DNA from: Hamiltosporidium magnivora
Lineage: Eukaryota > Microsporidia > Dubosqiidae
Length of the DNA stretch: 14,131 nt
Direction of reading: 5' to 3'
Assembly (NCBI GenBank): GCA_004325065.1
Contig: PITI01000342.1
Coordinates: 1-14,131, forward strand
The position numbers and the translations under genes are program-made. A model generated the notes under the pieces. That model searched no databases. It saw only the letters and a program-made list of their open reading frames with translations, and had not been told where the DNA came from. Numbering within the stretch: the stretch's first letter is position 1; each line of letters starts with the position of its first letter. Of this stretch, positions 9,620 to 14,131 are shown one piece after another.

Positions 9620-10180
9620 TATGTTTATATTTTTGTACTAAAAAAAATACTTTTTATCTTTTTTGTTTCATATAGAGAATTTAAAACGAATGTTTTAGAA
9701 ATGTTTTAATTGATTGAAAAATAATATTTTATATTCAAATTAATCTAATATAGAAATACTTTGTTTATGGAAAACAAATATATTTTAATATTATATTTAC
9801 ATTATACCTGATGCATTCTAATTTGCCTTCTTTAAATATTTAAATTTGTGTTTTATTCTTTCTAATGAGTTTTTTTACTTTCATTTATACACATCTACTT
9901 CTTTATTTATACTTTCTTTGTTCTGCTATCTTTCTTATACTTCACCATTTATATTTACCTTTCTTTCTTTCTTATACTTCCATGTTTGTATTACTTATCA
10001 TTATTACTTATATTTTCTTTAATTATACATCTTTTACTTCCACATCCACTTCATTACTTGTATTTACATTCTTTACCAATTCATTCATTATTTGTGTTTC
10101 TTTAGTCATTAATTCTTTACATTCATATCTCTTCTTTTGAATTTGGATTTTTACAAAAAAAATATGAAGAAACCCTAGAA
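9620..10180. other. Divergent intergenic region with pyrimidine-rich tract
   Basis: The 561 bp between chitinase B (minus) and the RFC gene (plus) should hold both promoters. From about 9840 to 10140 the plus strand is nearly all T, C and A, with very few G and many CTTT runs. This creates an apparent 91-codon Phe/Leu/Thr-rich open frame at 9865-10140 that stops 41 nt before the RFC start. I treat that frame as a by-product of composition because it has no CCC motif and a biased translation. Confidence 0.5.
10173..10175 (+). promoter_or_regulatory. CCC start-site motif of RFC subunit gene
   Basis: CCC lies 5 nt before the ATG at 10181 in the context AAACCCTAGAAATG. Such CCC-like motifs close to the start codon are a recognised microsporidian transcription/start signal and support this ATG. 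Confidence 0.6.
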
Positions 10181-11434
10181 ATGTCTCTTTTAGTAGAAAA
10201 GTATCGACCATACTCTTTGACAGAAGTAATAGGAAATAAAGAAGCAATTAATACTTTGAAACTTGTATTGAGTTCTAACACACTTCCACACCTACTTTTT
10301 ACCGGACCACCTGGTACTGGCAAGACCACATGCGCCAAAATATTAGGTAATTGGCTTTCTAAAGATTTACTTGAATTAAACGCATCAGATGATCGAGGAA
10401 TCGATGTTGTGAGAACCAAAATTAAAAACTTTACTCTGAGAAAAGTAGATCCCAAAAACAATTTAACAAATAAAACCAACCCTAACCCTTCCCTAACCCC
10501 AAATACACGCATAAACAGTTATAAAATAATTATTTTAGATGAAGCAGATTCTATGACCACAGCTGCACAACAAGCACTACGTAGAATAATGGAGACTTCT
10601 AAAGACACACGTTTTATTCTTATCTGTAACACGTTTAGCAAAATATATGAACCAATACAAAGTAGATGTGCTGTAATTAAATTTGAAAGAATATCTGACA
10701 CAGAAATACAACAAAGACTTTCTTTTATAATTGAAAAAGAAAAAATTCAAGTAGAAGAGGGTGTTATTCAAACAATAAGTGATTTATGTGAAGGTGATAT
10801 GAGACAAGCCATTAACACCCTTTCATCTGTTGTATTTACTAAACAACACCCCATTGAAAAACCTTTAAAAGAAAAGGAGAATATAAAAGCAGCAAATATT
10901 ACTAACAAGGAAGATACTACAAATATAGAAGTACCAATAATAACACCCTCTAATGATAATAATGAATTGGATAGTAAATTAACACATGTTAATCATAATA
11001 CCAGTAATTTAACACCCTTTAAGGATAATAATGAATTGGATAGTAAATTAACACATGTTAATCATAATACCTGTAATTTAACACCCTCTAATAATAATAA
11101 TGGAAACTATACTATTTTAAAACCCTTTAAAGTTACTACCGATTACATTACTAAAATAACGGGGGTTCCTTCTCCTACAAAAGTAAAAAGCATTTTAAAT
11201 CTTTTATTACAAAAGAATGAAGAAGAGGCATTAAAAGAGTTTGAAGAAATATGGAATCTAAAATATGACCCTGTTGATATTATAAGTGCATTTTTTAGAA
11301 CTGCAAAATATTTAGAAAATTATGAATTAATTAAAGCCATTGGAATGTGTCATGTACGTATTAATGAGGGTTTTAATAGTAAAATACAGTTCTATGGAAT
11401 GTTTTATGATATACTAAGTATAAAGGGGTGTTAG
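10181..11434 (+). CDS. RFC4: Replication factor C small subunit (yeast Rfc4/human RFC2 type)
   Basis: 417-residue AAA+ ATPase subunit of the clamp loader that opens PCNA and loads it at primer-template junctions in the nucleus. Visible motifs in order: VEKYRP (5-10), Walker A GPPGTGKTT (42-50), LELNASDDRGIDVVR (64-78), Walker B IILDEAD (117-123), sensor 1 LICN (147-150), SRC with the arginine finger (161-163) and sensor 2 GDMRQAIN (205-212). The C-terminal part (IISAFFRTAKYLENYELIK and GMCHVRINEGF) follows the yeast Rfc4/human RFC2 pattern rather than Rfc2, Rfc3 or Rfc5. It is longer than typical members (about 320-355 residues) because of two insertions: about 92-110, coded by telomere-like DNA, and about 221-312, which contains a 23-residue tandem repeat. 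The start is supported by the upstream CCC. The last codons and the stop lie within a GGGTGTTAG unit of a repeat array. Confidence 0.93.
   Translation: MSLLVEKYRPYSLTEVIGNKEAINTLKLVLSSNTLPHLLFTGPPGTGKTTCAKILGNWLSKDLLELNASDDRGIDVVRTKIKNFTLRKVDPKNNLTNKTNPNPSLTPNTRINSYKIIILDEADSMTTAAQQALRRIMETSKDTRFILICNTFSKIYEPIQSRCAVIKFERISDTEIQQRLSFIIEKEKIQVEEGVIQTISDLCEGDMRQAINTLSSVVFTKQHPIEKPLKEKENIKAANITNKEDTTNIEVPIITPSNDNNELDSKLTHVNHNTSNLTPFKDNNELDSKLTHVNHNTCNLTPSNNNNGNYTILKPFKVTTDYITKITGVPSPTKVKSILNLLLQKNEEEALKEFEEIWNLKYDPVDIISAFFRTAKYLENYELIKAIGMCHVRINEGFNSKIQFYGMFYDILSIKGC
10478..10500 (+). repeat. Telomere-like CCCTAA repeats inside RFC gene
   Basis: Within the coding sequence lie three close copies of an AACCCT/CCCTAACCC word, in frame, encoding residues 100-107 (N-P-N-P-S-L-T-P). 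They sit in the poorly conserved loop between the DRGIDVVR region and Walker B, where extra residues should be tolerated. The resemblance to telomere-type repeats is seen directly; whether this genome uses that telomere repeat is unknown from this window. Confidence 0.7.
10943..11100 (+). repeat. 69-bp in-frame tandem repeat in RFC gene
   Basis: Two nearly identical 69-bp units (10943-11011 and 11012-11080) and a partial third copy encode two copies of a 23-residue unit, TP(S/F)(N/K)DNNELDSKLTHV..., with few substitutions. Each unit starts with ACACCCT and is very rich in Asn. The unit length is a multiple of three, so the frame is kept. It lies in the insertion between the AAA+ core and the C-terminal collar domain. 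Confidence 0.9.
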
Positions 11435-11650
11435 TAATATATAGTCATATAAAGGGTGTTAATACAACTACTAATATATAACAGGGTGTTATTATATAGT
11501 AGTAATATAGATAGTGATATAAAGGATGTTAGTATTATAGATAGTGATATAAAGGGTGTTAATACAACTACTAATATATAAAAGGGTGTTATTATACAGT
11601 TATAATGTATATAGTAATATAAAGGGTGTTATTTATTTACTATCTTATTT
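11426..11650 (+). repeat. GGGTGTT satellite-like array at the 3' end of RFC gene
   Basis: GGGTGTT occurs at 11426, 11454, 11484, 11554, 11584 and 11624, with a GGATGTT variant at 11524. The spacings are 28, 30, 40, 30, 30 and 40 bp. On a larger scale 11451-11550 and 11551-11650 are two copies of a unit of about 100 bp, best conserved in the first 45 bp and decaying at the end of the second copy. The first motif contains the Gly-Cys-stop codons of the RFC gene. Confidence 0.85.
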
Positions 11651-11778
11651 CTATCTTATTTCTATCTTATTACTGTAATTAAACCCCCTTTTATTTATTA
11701 CTTTTCTTAATGTGTCTTATTTCCATAAAAATATGATTTTTTGCTTCAATTTATACATTTAAAGACAAATTAATTCAA

Positions 11779-11782
11779 CCCC
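11779..11782 (+). promoter_or_regulatory. CCCC start motif of small ORF
   Basis: CCCC directly abuts the ATG at 11783 in the context TTCAACCCCATG. It resembles the signals at the RFC and eIF5A genes and is the main reason for believing the small ORF downstream. Confidence 0.45.
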
Positions 11783-12025
11783 ATGTTTAATTGTTTTGTA
11801 ACTCTAAAAAAGAAAATGTCTGCTTGCTGGAATTTAATAGAAATAAAGAAATTTAGAAACAGATCTGATATATTAATGGATGTAAGTGTTATAACATATA
11901 ATATATGCATATTAGTTATTAAAAGAAATACAACATTTGGTTATTTATTGATCGGTATTGAAATGATATATTATTTATTTATTAGAAGAAATATATGTCA
12001 CAATAAAGAAGAAATACAGAACTAA
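11783..12025 (+). CDS. Hypothetical 80-residue membrane protein
   Basis: A small open frame of 80 residues that I cannot assign to a family. The N-terminal 30 residues are basic and polar. Two hydrophobic segments follow, about 32-46 (MDVSVITYNICILVI) and 50-67 (TTFGYLLIGIEMIYYLFI), separated by the short basic turn KRN. The tail is polar (RRNICHNKEEIQN). A hairpin of two membrane spans with basic ends would suit a small ER-membrane accessory subunit, but the sequence does not identify one. Support comes from the CCCC immediately before the ATG and from a composition less extreme than the flanks. A second ATG at codon 12 would give a 69-residue protein. It could also be a chance frame. Confidence 0.45.
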   Translation: MFNCFVTLKKKMSACWNLIEIKKFRNRSDILMDVSVITYNICILVIKRNTTFGYLLIGIEMIYYLFIRRNICHNKEEIQN

Positions 12026-12350
12026 GAATGTTTATTTCTTATTATGAATAGTAGTTTTTTTTGTATTTTATATAGAATTTCATAGAATACAGACACAATC
12101 GATGAATATTTCCTTCTGAAATAGAATAGTATTTGTATTTGATATAGATAGAATATTATAGAATATAGACACAATCGATGAATATTTCCTTCTGAAATAG
12201 AATATTACTTTATTGATTAAAACTATAGAACAGTAATAGAAACAACACACTCAATAATATTTATTTCTTATTGAGAATAGTATTGATTGATTAAATCTAT
12301 AGAACAGCACAAGAAAATAAACACAATCTAAGAATATTTCAATTTTTTTA
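12020..12350. repeat. Field of degenerate tandem repeats, unit about 72 bp
   Basis: Two units at 12063-12131 and 12135-12207 share an uninterrupted identical 37-bp core (12092-12128 and 12168-12204) that includes GACACAATCGATGAATATTT. Weaker copies of parts follow: GATTAAA(A/T)CTATAGAACAG at about 12217 and 12290, and TTTATTTCTTATT(A/G) at about 12031 and 12260. A final ACACAATCTAAGAATATTTC occurs at about 12320. The period is about 70-80 bp. No coding potential is seen. Confidence 0.8.
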
Positions 12351-12949
12351 TAAAGCATAAATTTTTTAAGATATTAATTAAATTTTTTATGCATTCTATA
12401 ATATAGCATTTTTTTCTTAAATAAATATTTTTTCTATAATCTTCAATTGACTCATTTATAGAAAATTATTAATTTATTTTTCTACAAATATAAAATTGTA
12501 TTATAATGAAACTATTTTATATAAATCTTATAATTATTCTAAAAATATTTTTTTTTAAAGTAAAATATCATATTCTAATAAATATACCTTCAAATAACCA
12601 ACTAAATAACCACTTAATTAATATATAGCTCTTTACTAAGAAGCAATTAATTGAAATTATATTTCTTTATAAAATAATTATAAAATAAACCAATTAGGTA
12701 ATCCAATAGCTACAACAAAAACAAATGAATCAAAAATTTAATAAACACCCTTAACAAACCAATTAAGTAATCCAATGGCTAATACTTTGACACCTTTAAT
12801 ATATCTCTTTACCCACCTATTAACTAATCAACTAAAAAATAAATTAAATATAAATCAATTATTTATTATATATTCTTTAACACATCACATCTCGTAATAT
12901 TTAAATAAAAATTTTAAATTTTTAAAAACTTAATAAATTAAAATTACTT
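12351..12949. other. A+T-rich intergenic region with a 26-bp direct repeat
   Basis: No gene is seen. A 26-bp word (AAACCAATTA, then GTAATCCAAT after one variable base, then a GCTA end) occurs at 12687-12712 and 12756-12781 with 24 of 26 positions equal. One AACACCC word occurs near 12744, the same word as in the RFC repeats. The rest is low-complexity A+T. Confidence 0.6.
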
Positions 12950-13444
12950 TTATTTTTTAATAACCTTTGAAATCTTAAGATCTTCAATAGCAAGATAATC
13001 TTTAGCTGTAACCGCAGTAAAAACAACCTCTCCTTCATTAGCAAGAAAATATTCTTTAATTTTAGAAAGATCAGATTCTTGAATACGATTAAGTTGTAAA
13101 TACTCAATATCTTCATTACCACCTGTGGTATTGGCTTGTACACACAAAGAATCGTTATCTTCATCTACATCAACAAGTACATACGATTTCTTTTTAAGTT
13201 CTACTTTGTTAAGTTTTATTCCTCCATTAAATTGCTTGGTAATGTTTTTGCCGCTTCCTAAAATTTGCCCTTCTAAAATTACTTTGGCAGCACCGTGTTT
13301 ACCAGTCTTTACTTTTGAAATATCTGATACTTTATAGTATTCTATTTTGTTGGCAGAATCAAGCATTATTATATTTCCGGATTTAACATCAGAAGCACAT
13401 ACAGATTCATAAGCTTGTTCTTCTTCTTCTAACAAAACTGCCAT
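12950..13444 (-). CDS. Translation initiation factor eIF5A
   Basis: 164-residue eIF5A, which binds ribosomes near the E site and promotes peptide-bond formation and release, notably at proline-rich stretches. The KTGKHGAAK loop (46-54) carries Lys 49, the expected site of hypusine formation by deoxyhypusine synthase and hydroxylase. An N-terminal SH3-like domain (about 18-84) is followed by an OB-fold domain (about 88-160). The length matches fungal and animal homologs (about 157-160). The frame extends 29 codons further upstream to 13531, but the inner ATG is chosen. It gives the normal length, is followed by a typical acidic N-terminus (MAVLLEEEEQAYESV) and has a CCC motif just upstream. 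The upstream extension is A+T-type noise rich in Ile, Phe and Lys. Identification is firm. Confidence 0.95.
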   Translation of the reverse strand: MAVLLEEEEQAYESVCASDVKSGNIIMLDSANKIEYYKVSDISKVKTGKHGAAKVILEGQILGSGKNITKQFNGGIKLNKVELKKKSYVLVDVDEDNDSLCVQANTTGGNEDIEYLQLNRIQESDLSKIKEYFLANEGEVVFTAVTAKDYLAIEDLKISKVIKK

Positions 13445-13448
13445 TGAA

Positions 13449-13451
13449 GGG
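13449..13451 (-). promoter_or_regulatory. CCC start-site motif of eIF5A gene
   Basis: Read on the minus strand, AACCCTTCAATG places CCC 4 nt before the chosen start codon. This supports the inner ATG at 13444 over the more upstream one at 13531. Confidence 0.6.
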
Positions 13452-13561
13452 TTTATAATTTTCACATTAAATATTTTAAAATTTTTAATTTTGACATAAA
13501 TGAAAAAAAAAGAAATGGAAATGATTGACATGTGTTTGTTAATTAAATATTTATAATTTAA

Positions 13562-14131
13562 TTATGTCCTTGTAATGAGCTCGGTTAAGACTATACTAGA
13601 CGGCATAATGAAGTGGTTAGATTCCTGTACCTTATTCTTCTAAATAAATATAAATTTAAGTCTTCAAGACAAATTAGAAGTCATTCGGTTCAAGAAGTTT
13701 TTAAAAACGAGTATGCGGAAATAAGAGAGACACAAAAGTAAACCCATTTTTAAGATTCGGCATAATGGATCGAATATATTTATTTTAGATAAGAGAAAAT
13801 ATGATAACTCTCACTGAATTACGGATTACTTCACAAGATTCACTTCAAATAGTTAAAATTGAAAAACTTCGAAAGTATAACTTTTTAGCAAATAGGTTGG
13901 GTCTTATTTATAAGTGTAGTGTTGAGATAATTCCTAATATGATGACCTGGGACGGTATTGTGACCAAATACTATAAGACTTATGTTAAAAGACTACGGAT
14001 AGTTATGAATATAGAGGCATACATTCAGTTTATAGTAATAGGAATGCAGTCGAAACCACTTACTTTGATCAACATAGAGGACTTATGTCAGGGTCTATCC
14101 CGAAAAGAGCTGTACAAAGCGTCATTAAGTG
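13562..14131 (+). pseudogene. Decayed non-LTR retrotransposon (R2/R4 Dong-like), 3' part, runs off window
   Basis: The 3' end of a reverse-transcriptase polyprotein is visible in three consecutive frames. About 13562-13738 reads CNELG, a stop, then DYTRRHNEVVRFL and RSHSVQEVFKNEYAEIR; this is the segment after the CCHC zinc knuckle in R2/R4 elements. About 13737-13800 reads KIRHNGSNIFILDKRKY, the restriction-like endonuclease core. From 13801 to the window end an open frame of 110 codons continues with ITSQDSLQIVKIEKLRKY and MMTWDGIVTKYYK. Damage: one stop (13586-13588) and two frameshifts (near 13737 and 13800). The endonuclease PD, expected before the LDKR stretch, reads SN. Nothing of the RT domain is present upstream, which fits the 5' truncation common in this class. 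Family recognition rests on remembered motif patterns. Confidence 0.6.
13801..14131 (+). pseudogene. Open 3' piece of the retroelement relic
   Basis: This is the longest intact piece of the relic: 110 codons from an ATG with no stop before the window edge. It would cover the end of the endonuclease domain and the C-terminal tail. E6 is placed where the second acidic residue of the PD-X(12-14)-D/E core is expected. The ATG is probably not a real start, because homologous-looking residues continue upstream in another frame. Its composition is much less A+T biased than the flanks. Confidence 0.55.

Noticed and set aside
9865..10140. 91-codon plus-strand open frame before RFC
   Set aside because: The pyrimidine-rich composition alone produces a Phe/Leu/Ser/Thr frame; there is no CCC start motif or conserved feature.
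10123..10512. Minus-strand open frame opposite the RFC Walker A region
   Set aside because: It is the complement of the conserved RFC motifs, which explain the sequence fully.
11797..11812. Possible short intron starting GTAAC after the first ATG of the small ORF
   Set aside because: The GT to AG distance is about 15 nt, too short even for microsporidian introns, and the frame is open without splicing.
12063..12350. Regular repeats considered as a CRISPR array
   Set aside because: Units are degenerate tandem copies without distinct spacers, and the genome is eukaryotic.
13445..13531. N-terminal extension of eIF5A from the upstream ATG
   Set aside because: The inner ATG has the CCC motif and gives the family length; the extension is low-complexity A+T translation.
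13601..13697. tRNA-like A box (TAATGAAGTGG) and B-box-like GGTTCAAGA
   Set aside because: No cloverleaf forms, the boxes lie about 70 nt apart and the B box lacks its final CC. The same bases read as the RHNEVV and HSVQE residues of the retroelement.

Overview
The window looks like part of a microsporidian (fungus-related intracellular parasite) chromosome. It is very A+T rich, its genes appear intronless, three genes start just after a CCC or CCCC motif (a known microsporidian start-site signal), and it carries a eukaryotic clamp-loader subunit, a eukaryotic eIF5A and two secreted GH19 chitinases. The long gene-empty A+T stretches and the retroelement debris fit a gene-sparse lineage such as Hamiltosporidium better than a compact genome such as Encephalitozoon. 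That placement is an inference from style, not a database match.

Layout. Positions 1-3470 hold no convincing gene: there is an open fragment at the left edge, a stop-riddled coding relic near 1094-1318, an unexplained hydrophobic open frame at 2560-2985, and two hairpins at 3307-3370. Two paralogous chitinase genes follow, both on the minus strand (3473-5437 and 7496-9619), separated by 2 kb of A+T-rich DNA. Each encodes a signal peptide, a six-cysteine chitin-binding-like module, a long variable linker and a C-terminal GH19 catalytic domain. Their 3' halves are a mosaic of almost identical and clearly diverged blocks. Their linkers differ strongly: asparagine-rich in one, a glycine/serine tract of about 210 residues plus cysteine repeats in the other.

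After a pyrimidine-rich divergent intergenic region come, on the plus strand, the replication factor C small subunit of the yeast Rfc4/human RFC2 type (10181-11434) and a possible 80-residue membrane protein (11783-12025). The RFC gene has two unusual insertions: one coded by telomere-like CCCTAA DNA and one coded by a 69-bp tandem repeat. It ends inside a GGGTGTT repeat array that forms its 3' flank. A further repeat field (12020-12350) and A+T-rich DNA separate this from eIF5A on the minus strand (12950-13444). The right edge (13562 to the end) is a decayed, 5'-truncated non-LTR retrotransposon of the R2/R4 (Dong-like) type, seen as consecutive pieces in three reading frames, with the endonuclease catalytic PD apparently replaced.

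How the genes relate: RFC and eIF5A are housekeeping genes with CCC start signals. The chitinases lack that signal and probably act on the chitin-containing spore wall at a particular stage. There is no operon-like arrangement. The most distinctive features are the mosaic chitinase pair with rapidly evolving linkers, and the repeat family that seems to run both through the RFC coding sequence and beyond its stop codon.
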